In this document: positions 1 to 9,500 of the stretch, piece by piece
Layout: each line of letters starts with the position of its first letter
Position numbering within the stretch: position 1 is the first letter of the stretch
Assembly (NCBI GenBank): GCA_027943245.1
Contig: JANDJZ010000300.1
Location: 1 to 49,399 of the forward strand
DNA: 49,399 bases
DNA from: Acanthamoeba sp. SK_2022b
Lineage: Eukaryota; Discosea; Longamoebia; Acanthamoebidae
Direction of reading: 5' to 3'
Notes under the pieces: generated by a model
Databases searched by the model: none
The model's input: the letters and a program-made list of their open reading frames with translations, nothing else
Told to the model about the DNA's origin: nothing
Program-made: the position numbers and the translations under genes

Positions 1-106
1 TAATATTTTAAGAATACCTGATATGATGGAATAAAAACAAAGAAGGCTGTATTTTTAGATGCAAGTTAATTAAACATCATGGTCAGAGTCCTCATAAAAT
101 AAGGTC

Positions 107-288
107 TCAGGCTTTTAAGAGATTTTCCTCCTCCTCCTCCTTATAATGGTGCTTGTAGGAAGAAGAGGAAGAGGAATGGCGCTTTTGGGACTTGCTTCCC
201 TGAGCATCCTTCTCCCTTGATGGGGAAGTAGCCCTCTCCCTCTTCTTGCCACTGAGCTTCTCCTGAAAGTTGTCTCTGCAGCATCTGT
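107..288 (-). pseudogene. 3' end of E1 second gene (ORF2), basic Ser-rich tail
   Basis: Read on the minus strand, this encodes a Lys/Arg/Glu stretch containing SGKKRERATSPSRE, which aligns with the E2 copy (SGKKRERTPSPSR near 37405-37440). It then continues further than E2 does, into a Ser-rich, His/Lys-rich and Glu-rich tail ending at 107. E2 has lost this tail through a deletion just before its right terminal repeat. The upstream side is cut by the E1 deletion junction near 288, so only the C-terminus survives. The tail looks nuclear-protein-like, but no domain is recognised. Confidence 0.6.
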
Positions 289-289
289 G

Positions 290-1595
290 CATCAACAAAT
301 CATGGATTGACTGATTATTCAGTGCATGACACAGCACAGAGGGCCCAGCTGAAGAAGCAAAAGTTTGAGCATTTGCGCCTTAGTGATAAGGAGCACAATA
401 TGTATCACCTTCATCAGCAGGAAGCAAGCACTGGTGGTGTCCAAGTGATGTGATACTTCTGCTGGTGCCTCTCCCATCTTCCTCGAAGGACCTGCACCTC
501 TTCAAGCTGGGCATTCATGGTTTCATCAACCATGGCATCAAGAGATGCTTGCTTTACTTACATCATGGTCAGTTTGGCTGTGGCCCAGACTTTGCCCTCT
601 CCTTGCTGCACCACCACCTTACTCGCCACCTTGCAAGCCCAGCAGCAGGCATCTGGCCTACAACCTTATACCTGCAGCTTGATAATTGCAGCTGTGAGAA
701 CTAGAACAAGTACATGCTGGCGTACTGTCCTGGCTGGTGCATAACATAGTCTTCTCTAATATCACCATCTCTTTTCGGCCAGTGGGGCACACCCATGAGG
801 ACATTGATCAGATGTTCTCCACATTTGTTGTGGGCATGAAGTACAATCCTCATGTGTTTACTGTGGATGACTTTGTGCAAGGGCTCAACTGTTACTTGGT
901 ACTCCAATGATATTCATAAGCAGAGCCCCTTTTCCTGCTTGAATGTTGGTCAGTCAAGACTTGGCTGGACCCTTATATCCAAAGTGAAGGACATCTCACA
1001 CCCACATATCTTCTGCTTTACTCATGGTGAGTTCCTCAGCTTGGATGGGCCCCTACCATTTCCTTGAGTCATGTCCCACTGATGGCCCTATCCCCCTGGT
1101 TCCTGCTCAGCTTGATCCAACCACTCTCAAGGACACCCTGCATGCCCGCACAGACCTCAACAACTGTGCTCAGCTCCAGGCCTCTTGTGCGCACATGGTG
1201 TCTCTTCAATAATCCTCCTTTGGAGCGCCTACTTGTGAATTTCAGTGGGTTTACAACTATGCTGCTTCTCAAGCCCATGATACTATTCCTGCTGAGCCTC
1301 TTGACCCACCTTACTGTGCTGGCCTCGCCCTGACAGGCAAGGCCACCTGTGATCTCACCACTGATAAGCATGATGATAATAGCAGTGTCTGGAAAAGGAA
1401 GTGTTTGGCTTGGCTTGGTGAAGCGCACTACAAGGGCCGATATCTTCCTCAACTGGTTAGAGGAAGATGATGATGGGTCATTCCACCTGGTGCCTGATGG
1501 TTGGCTTGTTGCCATTACCTATGGAGTGATGATGTGTGCTGATGTCTCACTTGACCTGAACCACTGCATGCCACCTGCACTACAACAGTGAGTTT
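290..1595 (+). pseudogene. E1 transposase remnant (DUF7869-type), frameshifted
   Basis: The plus strand carries broken frames matching the E2 transposase. Visible pieces are a KKQKFEH segment, a region around LYLQLDNCSCEN (about 665-700), a GHTHEDIDQMFSTF-like motif (about 785-830) and a C-terminal segment with WLEEDDDGSFHLVPDG (about 1455-1500). The N-terminal third is missing because of the internal deletion near 288. Frame changes occur before the first motif, around 700-790 and again after about 1030. The gene cannot encode a working enzyme. The LDNC...EN and HTHEDIDQ motifs are, from memory, typical of proteins carrying DUF7869. Confidence 0.75.
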
Positions 1596-2091
1596 TGGAC
1601 ATGCATGAGGGTTGGCCCAAAGATTCATAGCACAGGCCAGCAGGGTACTTGCAACAGTTTGCCCATGACAAAATCAATGGGGACTGTGTACGTGTATGCA
1701 ATCCAAATAAAACCATTTCCTGATGGGGCTCTCACCCTTGCACAATTACACCTAACTATTTTGACTTCATGCTATTCAGAGGTTGAACACCTCAACACTA
1801 AACCACCATCTCTACTAAATAACAACAACACCCTGCACACCACCTGGTTTTGTTGTTAACTTCCTTTTGCTACACCAAAAATTAAGACCATGATATTCAC
1901 CTAAAATGGATTGTGTTGTTTCAAAAACTGAAATTTTACCCAATTAAAATCTGTTTTATTGCTCTTACCCACCCTAAATTATTGCAATCTTGAAATTACA
2001 ATTTAATTGCTGTGAGCGATTAATATGAGAAATTCCCCTGATAGTGCTTCACGCCAAGGAATGATTTCACAAAAAAACGCCAGTCATTTTC

Positions 2092-2120
2092 GACCTCTCA
2101 TTTGATAATAGAGGAGGTTC
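2092..2120 (-). repeat. Terminal inverted repeat at the right end of E1
   Basis: The end reads GACCTCTCATTTGATAATAG followed by AGGAGGTTC. The 23-base core is identical to both E2 ends. The core is an imperfect palindrome with CCTCT and AGAGG arms. The flanking DNA beyond GGTTC differs at all three ends, which places the element boundary there. Confidence 0.8.
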
Positions 2121-2172
2121 TACTCCACCCCTCTCCTGTTGGGTTGGGCTGCACACAATCAGTCCTCTGTCC

Positions 2173-2345
2173 TCTGTCCTTGGTATTGGGGTGTTACAAA
2201 AGAGGAAGGTTGGGGTGTGGGAGAGGGTTCCCTCCCTCCTTCATCTTTCCTTGCTTCCCAAGCGTGAACAGATGGCCAAAGAAAAGCTCTCACCGTGACA
2301 CCATCTTCAATCTTCGTTGCACTACTGCTTTCCATTGTCATTGTC
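2173..2345 (+). pseudogene. Truncated copy of the 5' end of the secreted-protein gene at 8431
   Basis: About 170 bases are clearly similar to 8311-8483, the leader and signal-peptide part of the intact gene at 8431-9177. Both share GGTGTGGGAGAGGGT followed by CCCTCC, and the later CTGCTTTCC-GTCAT block. The start codon is changed from ATG to GTG. The similarity stops abruptly at about 2345, where retroelement sequence begins. With the dNK tail at 7585-7700 this marks an old tandem duplication of the 8.3-9.5 kb locus that was then broken by insertions. Confidence 0.7.
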
Positions 2346-2750
2346 AGGGGACAAGTGGGGCAAGTGCTAGTTTAAAGAAAGGGAAGGATAAGCAGGCGGG
2401 CAAGGAAGTGGGGGATGGGGGACATGGTTGAGATGTCAGTAAACCCTGGCAACGCTACCCTCCTAGGGGACAACAACCATGACTTGCCAACACCAACCTT
2501 TAGTGTCAGTCAACCTACTGCTGATGGCGCCCCAGATAAGGACAGTACAAAGCTGACACTGAGCCTGATTGCCATGACTTTCCCAGCAGCATGGAGTAGC
2601 TATCTCACACCAGTGGCAGAGAAGCTGGGCGCCTCCTCTGTGGGCCCAAGGAAGTGGTGAGAGCAGACAAAGAACTCATTCAATAGCTTTACACACTGAA
2701 TTCCTGCAGTGCTCCTGTGCCCAGCAGGATTGAAGCAGGACATGTGGGTA

Positions 2751-2972
2751 CTATGCAAACTCCAGCATATGCATCTTGCCCCCTAGGGTAACTGGCAGGT
2801 GGGTTACACCAAGGATGGTGACCTTGTCACCACTCACGCCCATGATCTGAGCTCCTGCCTTTTGCTGCATGATGCACTCAACACTGCTCAGCTGGAGGCG
2901 CTCCACCACTGTGGCATGGATCAGCAACATGCCTGCGCTGGTGTCAATCAGGCTGCATGTGGACATCGCCAA
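2751..2972 (-). pseudogene. Retroelement aspartic protease relic
   Basis: The minus strand encodes SLIDTSAGMLLIHATVVERL, matching the retropepsin pattern of a hydrophobic run, D-T-G/S-A and a following helix. The catalytic triplet reads DTS rather than the usual DTG. Downstream there is a GVSGDKVTILG stretch typical of the second half of such domains. The frame ends at 2751, and the sequence beyond carries stops. It lies 3' of the zinc knuckle at about 3400, which is the normal gag-to-protease order. Confidence 0.6.
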
Positions 2973-3270
2973 TCAATGCATCCATGGGTACAAAGCATCC
3001 CCCATTGTTGTTGTTGGTGAGGACAGTGTTGATGACGCAGGTGCCTCCTACACTTGTCCCAATCAGGCCTGCCAAGCCACTTGATACCATTGCTGTGGCC
3101 CTTCCTTGCTGTCTTGGCCGTTGTCTCTTTACCCATGTTGTTCTCTTCTCCTCCACTCATCTCCAATGCCTCCACTCTCCACCCTCATGAGCTCTGCCCA
3201 CCCACTCCACAACATCCCTCCCATGTGCTGCCCCTGGTGCTCCTCCCACTCCCCAGCTTCCATCCAGCCC

Positions 3271-3680
3271 TCACCTTGCTGGGGTGGCCTCCCAGAAGCT
3301 ACCACCCCAGTGCCTAGTTTGAAATTCAAACATTCCCTGCTCCAGGGCCTGCAATGGACGACCTGTAGCTGCACCACCAGAGTTGCCAGAGCAGGAAGGA
3401 GCTGGCTCAGTGCAGTCACAGGCAAAGTGACTGTTCCTCCAGCATTGGAAGCACTGGATCTCCAACAAGGGCATGCATCAGTGCTGATTGGTTTGGTTGT
3501 CTTGCACCCATGCCACAATGTCCTTCAGGCCATCCATCACACTGCATATGTCACTCCTGTTGTCAATAGCAAGGCATGGTTCTTCCTCAGTGGTGGCAGC
3601 CATGACCAGTCAGTGTGCAGGAGACACTCCCAGTCTAGCCGCAATCTCCTTTGCCCACTCATATAGCTGGCTGGGCAAGC
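3271..3680 (-). pseudogene. Gag relic with CCHC zinc knuckle (copy 1)
   Basis: On the minus strand a broken frame reads a Gag-like C-terminal segment, including AKEIAARLGVSPAH and LKDIVAWVQDNQTNQ, followed by a zinc knuckle CFQCWRNSHFACDC with C-x2-C-x4-H-x4-C spacing. Stops interrupt the frame upstream and downstream of the knuckle. It sits directly upstream, on its strand, of the protease relic and probably belongs to the same insertion. Confidence 0.6.
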
Positions 3681-4004
3681 TCAATGCTCTTCTGGACATC
3701 CAAGTGGAGACCTTTGTGGAACCAAGCAGCAAACACTCCTATAGGCAAGGCAGAGGAGCTGGAGGACAACAGGTCATGCATAGTGGTGGATGCCAGCAAT
3801 AAGGAGCACACCCAACCATACCAGGGTGCTGTCACCTGGGAACCAACCACAAACAGATTGAGGAGATCGTGCTGCCCACAGATAGCACACTGTTGATGGT
3901 GGAGGTACAGGCCTTGCAGCAGCTGCTAGTAGCTTATTGAGCTGTCTTTGCACCCACCCTCCAGCAGCCCAGAAAGGCATGGCACAAGCCACATCAAATC
4001 AACG

Positions 4005-4250
4005 TGGCAGGCCATCAGCCATTCAAGTTTGTGCCACAGCATGCTTCACCAAAGGAGTTGCTCATGCAAGAGGAGGAGATTAGAAAGATGTGCTGCCAGC
4101 ATCATTCAGCCAGTGTGACTGGGATACATACATACCATATGTGCTGGCAGCCTATTGGAATTAAGTCCACAAGGCTACTCAGGAGACTCCATTCTTCTTG
4201 GTGCATGGCTGCGACCCATACCTGCCTCTCAATGTGACCCTAGGATTGCC
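4005..4250 (+). pseudogene. Fused RT N-terminal segment and integrase C-terminal segment
   Basis: The plus strand first reads a segment like the start of Ty3 reverse transcriptases (PKELLMQEEEIRKM, then AASIIQPV after a frame change). It then passes directly into an integrase-type segment (DWDTYIPYVLAAYWN, and ETPFFLVHGCDPYLPL). The RT core, RNase H and most of integrase are missing between these parts, so a large internal deletion joins two normally distant regions. It lies on the opposite strand to the RT relic at 4380-5010. An in-frame stop separates the YVLAAY and PFFLVHG parts. Confidence 0.6.
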
Positions 4251-4379
4251 ATAGACTAGAGCAGATGACCTGCCAGAGGGAGTACCAGAGCCACTTGGTG
4301 GCTCAACTACAGGACGCGCCCACAAGCCTTGTTTTGACGCCAGAAGAGCAGAAGAATTTTGACTTACAGCAAAAAAGCC

Positions 4380-5008
4380 ATTAACAAAATCATGCTGCCA
4401 GCAAATGAGCCAACCACATGGTCTCAGGCCTTCATTGCTCCAGATGTGCCCAAAGAAGGTGAGCTCCTGCTGGAAGAAGGAGCACTTGCCAGCTTCCCTG
4501 CTGTCATGGAGGTGGTTGTTGAATGTTCTTGAGAATACAATGAAATTGTCAACGTAGACAAGGCAGCATGTCCACACCAGGCCTGGAGCAGGCGCTCCAT
4601 GTTCCACTGAAATGTCCCAGGCGTGTTTGGACCCATTGGCAGGACATTGAACTTGGCTGGGTGTTGTGAAGGCTGTCTTTTCGTGGTCCTCTGTGACTTG
4701 TATCTGCCAGCACCTGGTTGTCAGGTCCATGCTGGACCTGAACTGGGCACCCTGGACTGAGTCCAGAAGGTTGTCAATGAGTGGAAGTGGGTATGAGTCT
4801 TTCTTTGTGACTGTGTTGAGGTCATGATAGTTGATGCAGAACCATAGCATGCTGTCCTTCTTTGGAGTAAAGACCACTGGGAACAACCACAGACTCTGCA
4901 ATGGACACGTGATGCCAGTCTGTTGAAGCTTACATGTGCATCACTTTGCTCCCCTTTGCTGAGAGCTGGTAGTGTCATTTGATTGGCACATGGCCCTGTG
5001 TGTTGATC
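4380..5008 (-). pseudogene. Ty3/gypsy-type reverse transcriptase relic
   Basis: The minus strand reads QSLWLFPVVFTPKKDSMLWF, then NYHDLNTVTKKDSYPLPLID, SSMDLTTRCWQIQVTEDHEK and VYVDNFIVFSRTF, which are RT blocks in the right order. The catalytic YxDD box is YVDN, and the DLxxGYxQ box is DLTTRCWQ, so key residues are lost. Several frame changes occur, for instance near the FGL region. The similarity fades after FFGHIWSNEGLRP at about 4420, where RNase H would begin. Confidence 0.75.
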
Positions 5009-5506
5009 TCATGTGGCGCCTGGGGCCTCACACTCCTTGTTGGTGAGGTCAGCATTGGCCTTCCTCACAAGCGCCTCCAGCTTGTCATTTGAGATTCCTC
5101 CCCTCACTGGTGGGTTGGACTTGATGCTGCCATCATAATCATCATCCCTTGGCACAAGTTGCTTGCTGTTGTCAGCCATGATGGCAAAAACTGGGATGGA
5201 TGCCATAGGCTCAAGCCAGGCTATTGTCCAGCCTGACTTGAGCTGCAGTGGTCTGGTCCCTAGGTTGGTGATGTCTTTCATGCTCGCTCACCCCAGGCCT
5301 GGTGCCACTGCTCCAGCACTGCTTGCCTCACACTCCTTGTTGGTGAGGTCAGCATTGGCCTTCCTCAACCAAAGAGGTACCTCTTTGGCTGTAGTGGCGC
5401 TGATGCTGGCCTTGCCTGCTGCAGCATTCACTGAACTGAATGCAGCGGGATCAATCCAGATTGGCATGTACAGAGGTGTGCTCTGATGCTTGAGGCAGTT
5501 GCACAT
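5009..5506 (-). pseudogene. Retroelement linker region between gag/protease and RT, with an internal duplication
   Basis: Two minus-strand frames (5281-5009 and 5506-5288) each end in a KANADLTNKECEA peptide. The downstream one runs toward the RT relic with a PVFAIMADNSKQLVPRDDDY stretch, the kind of linker that precedes RT in Ty3-like polyproteins. The shared peptide is encoded by an identical 43-base direct repeat. No protease signature is visible here. The region is non-functional. Confidence 0.5.
5025..5367. repeat. Perfect 43-bp direct repeat pair, 300 bp apart
   Basis: Bases 5025-5067 recur unchanged at 5325-5367, starting GCCTCACACTCCTTGTTGG and ending CCTTCCTCA. The surrounding sequence is not similar. 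Perfect identity inside strongly decayed retroelement DNA implies that the duplication is younger than the element's decay. Confidence 0.9.
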
Positions 5507-5574
5507 TCTTGAACACCATTGAATCTGCCTGCTGGGACACTTCTCTGCCCTTCCACAGCTCCTCCTGGTGTGCC

Positions 5575-6310
5575 CTAGCTCCTCCTGGTTCCTGGTGGCC
5601 CTCCATTACTTGTGACCACCAGACTGCCATGCCTGTGGTATCCTTTAGTTTGACAGAACCCCCTTGGCCACTGAAGAGGCCACCATAGCACTGGTTGTTG
5701 GGGCAGCTGTGGTAGCCAGCACTGTGGTTTCACCTTCTGATGTGGGCACCATGCTCTTATGTGCCCCATCTGGCCACACTCCCAGCAGCCTGGTCCACCC
5801 TCCATCCTGTCAACGGGCCACTGGTGCGCTCAATGGGCTTGTCCTCAGCAGTGATGGCTGCTACTGTCACACTCTCCAGTTTGGGCACTGTGGAGATGAT
5901 GTGTGCCTTGCAGTGCACCATCTCTCACTCATATGTCTGCAGCTGCTGTAGCTGCTTCATGAACAGCTTGTCAGTGTACTGTAGGACAAAGGTGCTGAGG
6001 TCAGGCCTCAGTCCAGCCCTCCACTGTCCCTCCAGCTGGCCATCCCTGAAGGTCCCAGGCAACCAGTTGGCTTCATGCTGCAACTAGTACCAGTAGTTGT
6101 GTGGACTCTTGTCCTTGTGCTGGCATGCAGCACAGATCCATTCATTAAAGTTGGTTTGTCATGAGGTGGCCATAGGTTTTGGCCAGTGCTCATCCACCTG
6201 GCTACCACTGCGCTGCACTGTCTCTGGTTGCAGCACCAGCCACTGCCTCACAGCCCCCTCCAGTGCCCACAAGAGGTACTGCATGAGGGTTTCATCACAG
6301 AGACAATGTC
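5575..6310 (-). pseudogene. Gag relic with CCHC zinc knuckle (copy 2)
   Basis: On the minus strand broken frames read MQYLLWALEGAVRQWL (about 6280), then EGQWRAGLRPDLSTFVLQYT and KLFMKQLQQLQTYE (6040-5940). Further on is a zinc knuckle CWECGQMGHIRAWC (about 5785-5740) with C-x2-C-x4-H-x4-C spacing. The order of helical capsid-like part and then knuckle is that of Ty3-type Gag. Multiple stops are present. It lies upstream, on its strand, of the RT relic and is probably part of the same insertion. Confidence 0.65.
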
Positions 6311-6341
6311 AGACACAAACACATGCATGACATTTGGCAGC

Positions 6342-6830
6342 AACAGCTACCCAATGCCAAAGAAGGGTAAGAAGGTAGCAAAGTCTGGTGAAGGGTAAGG
6401 GGAGGAGGTGCTCTCAGAAGGGGACTCCACCACTGAGGAGCCAGTGGCCATCAGCAAGGCCACGATGAATGAGCTCATTCAACATGTGGTGGAGGGTCTG
6501 AAGTGCAGTTTTGGGTTCTCTACAACTAGTGGTGGCGCAGGAGGGGTTGAGGCAAGCCCTGCCAACACAGACAATGAGGATCTAAGGGGGAAGTACAAGC
6601 CAGCAGTGGCTTCAGCAGTCACAGTGGCAACAGTGTCTGATGGGGAGAGAGCCTTCAAGGAGCTATAGAGCGCTGAGAGAGCTATATGTGCATTGGTTTC
6701 TGTTGTGAATAAAGACAGTAAAGAAGAGGGAGATAGTCTTGTTGTGTCTGTTCCTCAAGAATGGACACCTTTTATACTGGCTTCAGATCGCCAGTGCATT
6801 GCCAACACCTCAGTATCAGAGTTATGCCAC
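6342..6830 (+). pseudogene. Possible Gag N-terminal fragment on the plus strand
   Basis: A plus-strand frame with only two stops reads MPKKGKKVAKSGEG, then ISKATMNELIQHVVEGLKCS, a Gly/Ala/Ser stretch and LVSVVNKDSKEEGDSLVVSV. A basic start followed by an amphipathic helix and a linker is compatible with a Gag N-terminus. It lies back-to-back with the minus-strand Gag relic that begins just left of it, as if the N-terminus had been inverted relative to the rest. No domain signature proves this. Confidence 0.35.
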
Positions 6831-7584
6831 CAGCATGTCTCAGGATCGTTCCAGGCCACCTCCATGGCCTTGTTCACTTGGTTTGGTTACAATCTCGCCC
6901 CAGTTCTATCTGCGCTCCTCAACACTTTGTCAGTCCCTGCGCAGCTGCTCTACTTTGCTGTCTGGCTCAACCACTTGGCTTATGCAGCACCAAACGCCTC
7001 TCTTTCAGCTTCACCATCAACATGTTGAGCAATGACTCATGGTTGCTCACTCCAAAGATTCCCGCTCACATTGAATGTGCTCAACCTTATCACTGGTGGC
7101 ACCACTCTTGTCACTCAACATGTCCCTCTCCTGCTGTGCAAATGTTTTGGGAGACAGGTACTGTTACGTGTGGGCTATTGTTAAAGAAATCTATAATGCA
7201 CCAAGTGGCGAAGGAGGAGGAGGCCACATATCTACTGGGGGTGAGCTGGTCGCATTCAGGATTGGGTGAGGGCAAGAGGCTAAGGCTGAGCATGGGCAAT
7301 AGCATGCTCTCAATTCATTCTCCCACTCTTGATCTGCGTATCTTGCGCTTGACCTGCTGCCTCAGGTCTATCGCCTGACCCACCTGCTTCTGGGCCTGCT
7401 TCACCTCGGCATCAGCTATTGTTGTTCAGGGCAGCAAATTGGGCACCTCCTGCTGCGTCAACACGTCAACACTCTATTCAGGCGGGTGTGTGTGCCATGT
7501 GTACAAGCTTGTTTGCCATGGCATTCTTGAGTATATCCTCCGACAGAGCATCGTCGATGATGGCCGTGCCATTGCATACACCGG

Positions 7585-7700
7585 CGCAAAATCAAAAAAG
7601 CGAGCAGCGACGTGCGAGGAGACAAGAGACAAGAGAGAGAGAGAGAGAGAGAGAGATCTAGCTGGAGGTAGATGCTGCTCCTGCCATGTGTCCTGCAGTG
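7585..7700 (-). pseudogene. Truncated copy of the 3' end of the deoxynucleoside kinase gene
   Basis: Bases 7585-7700 align with 9428-9545. They share AAAAAGCGAGCAGCG, the long GA run, and the TCTAGCTGGAGGTAGATG block that holds the kinase stop codon. On the minus strand the last codons read T-S-S-stop as in the intact gene, with a one-base deletion just before. Similarity ends on both sides. It is the partner of the pseudogene at 2173-2345 and shows that the whole locus was once present twice. Confidence 0.7.
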
Positions 7701-8310
7701 GTGGTGGCAGGGGAATGTCATGACCTTGACAACATCCTCTGCCTTCCCCGTGCCGTCGCCCATCGCGCTGTCCTGGGGGGGGGGCTCTGTGGCGTCCCAA
7801 CCAGCCCATCACGGTGCCTCATCCTCGCTAAGGGCGCGGTTCTTGTCTCCATCCTGAGGCAGTGTGTTGGCGCCAAGGTCAAAGCGCTCGCAGCCCTTCA
7901 GCCTAGACTCCTTCCATGCCACAGCCACTGGCAGGGCAAGGCAGCCGCCAAGATGCGCCAGTCCGCGCCTGACCTGCCTTGCCTCCCGTGCTGGCCACCT
8001 CCTCCGGCCAACCAGACTACCTCCGCAGCAGCCCGATTTCAATTGGCCAAACCACCAGCCCAAAAGTCACGCCGACTGGTGGTGGTTGGGTCGCCCTTTT
8101 TTGGTCCTTGCCGCTCGCTGCCTTTCGCTTCTTGCCCTGTCCCTCGCCCACCCAGGTCCGGGCTCCAAGGCTCCAAGCTTCACGAGATTTTCCACTTGGA
8201 TGGTTTGTTTTTTTCAGAACCAGGGTAAATTGGCCAAATACAGGCACTATATCTTTTTTTACCAAGTTAGTTCATAGCCGTCGATCTCCAACGTCAACAG
8301 ATATCTTCTC
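7701..8310. other. Stretch without a recognised gene
   Basis: GC-rich host-like sequence with a G10 run near 7775. Open frames exist on both strands (for example 7809-8063 minus), but none has recognisable domains or clear splice structure. It may be further decayed remains of the duplicated locus or the upstream region of the gene at 8431. The T-rich block near 8250 is the kind of sequence found in promoters here. Confidence 0.4.
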
Positions 8311-8430
8311 GGCCTTGCTATTGGTGCGTTCCGAAAGAGGAAGGCTGGGGTGTGGGAGAGGGTGCCCTCCCTCCATTCTTCTTTGCCTTGCTTCCCGAGA
8401 GTGACAGACACAGCCACACAAGCTCCCTCC

Positions 8431-9177
8431 ATGACGCCATCCTCGATCTTCATCGCGCTGCTGCTTTCCGTCGTCGTTGCGAGCCTCGCCTCGGCGTCGG
8501 AGATGCCCATCTGCCCTCAATTTTACCAGAATGGCCCCTACGGCAACCCTCCTGGTTGGCATGCCGACTGGGGCTACAGCTCCACAGGAAACTACTATGA
8601 AGAAAAAAAGAATGTCACGCAATCTTTCGCGGAGATGACCTTCGAGGTCTGCGCGGGCGGCGGTTGCGGACCGGCTTGCTGTTGGCACGCCAACGGGCTT
8701 GCCTTCTACGCCTCCAGCCCGACTTCAGGCTTGGGGGACGACGAGGTAGTGGTAGAGCGATTGGGGGACGAGTTAGAGGTAGACACGACCACCAACTGCA
8801 CAGTATCCGTCAGCTTCAATGGCGACAACAGGACCTACACGCTGTCTTCAATCGAGTATAACACGACCAACTACGTCGAGGTCGACGGCTTCATGGCCAA
8901 TGAGGGCAATTGGGTTAAGGCCACCCTCCTCTGCTCCCGACCGGTCATCATGATGTTTGTGACTTACAGAGGCGCCAGCTTCAACACTTGCGGAGGCATC
9001 CCTTACCCCGGTCCCATCTGCTCGTGGACGCCTAATATAGGCAAACTGGATATGTGGGCGGCCTTCTACGTGGACCGCCGGTGCAACAGTGTCGAGATGA
9101 TGATGGCTTACGGCAACAGCACAGCCACCGACGACCTGTCCATCGATACGTTCGAGACCTGCGCCGTTCTCTTTTGA
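8431..9177 (+). CDS. Secreted cysteine-rich protein of unknown function
   Basis: A single-exon frame of 248 residues. The start chosen at 8431 gives a clear signal peptide (a hydrophobic run IFIALLLSVVVASLASAS). An in-frame upstream extension to 8350 would hide it. The mature part has eleven cysteines, including CAGGGCGPACC, and five N-glycosylation sequons (NVT, NCT, NRT, NTT, NST). It is therefore likely a disulfide-bonded secreted or cell-surface protein. No known family is recognised. The start of a second, truncated copy lies at 2173-2345. The 3' end is about 320 bp from the convergent kinase gene. Confidence 0.8.
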   Translation: MTPSSIFIALLLSVVVASLASASEMPICPQFYQNGPYGNPPGWHADWGYSSTGNYYEEKKNVTQSFAEMTFEVCAGGGCGPACCWHANGLAFYASSPTSGLGDDEVVVERLGDELEVDTTTNCTVSVSFNGDNRTYTLSSIEYNTTNYVEVDGFMANEGNWVKATLLCSRPVIMMFVTYRGASFNTCGGIPYPGPICSWTPNIGKLDMWAAFYVDRRCNSVEMMMAYGNSTATDDLSIDTFETCAVLF

Positions 9178-9500
9178 GAGAAGCCGAGACCGTATCTTTA
9201 GATAAAAAAAGACAAGAAAGAAAGAAAGAAAATGAATAAAATTGTGTACCAGTACCCTGTTGTGTGTGTGACGCGGAGAACGAGCATGACCAGCAGCTCG
9301 TCCAGCTCACACACACTCGACGAGACGTCGTCCCTGATCCTGACCCATCTCAGCCAGCCATTGACCCAGCAAACGAACGAAGGCGCAACGAGGAAGCTTG
9401 AACACGCGCTGGTGATAAAGTACAAATCAAAACTAAAAAGCGAGCAGCGGCTTGCGAAGAGGCAAGAGACAAAGAGAGAGAGAGAGAGAGAGAGAGCTCT

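Larger units (their letters stand above)
1..2120 (+). mobile_element. E1: internally deleted copy of a DUF7869-type DNA transposon (left end outside the window)
   Basis: This segment matches E2 (31648-37526) in inverted orientation. Its right end carries the same terminal repeat, and the preceding stretch (about 2000-2120) is almost collinear with the E2 left end. Positions 107 to about 288 correspond to the 3' end of the second E2 gene. From about 290 onward the sequence matches the middle of the E2 transposase gene and continues to the terminal repeat. About 3.9 kb present in E2 is therefore missing at a sharp junction near 288. No intact transposase frame remains, so this is a non-autonomous derivative. 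Its left terminus lies before position 1. Confidence 0.8.
2346..7575. mobile_element. Nested, decayed Ty3/gypsy-like retroelement fragments
   Basis: Recognisable pieces of gag, protease, reverse transcriptase and integrase lie here on both strands, all with stops and frameshifts. On the minus strand there are two gag-derived zinc-knuckle regions (about 3400 and 5780), an aspartic protease relic (about 2970-2750) and a reverse transcriptase relic (about 4960-4380). On the plus strand there is a short fused RT/integrase fragment (4005-4250) and a possible gag N-terminus (6342-6830). No long terminal repeats or target duplications could be identified. This is at least two insertions followed by rearrangement. 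Nothing here looks functional. Confidence 0.75.

Noticed and set aside
6761..7378. 205-residue plus-strand frame within the retroelement area
   Set aside because: It has no recognisable domain, and its composition looks like a shadow of decayed coding DNA.
2346..7575. Single complete Ty3/gypsy element with LTRs
   Set aside because: No long terminal repeats were seen, the domains occur twice or on opposite strands, and order is broken.
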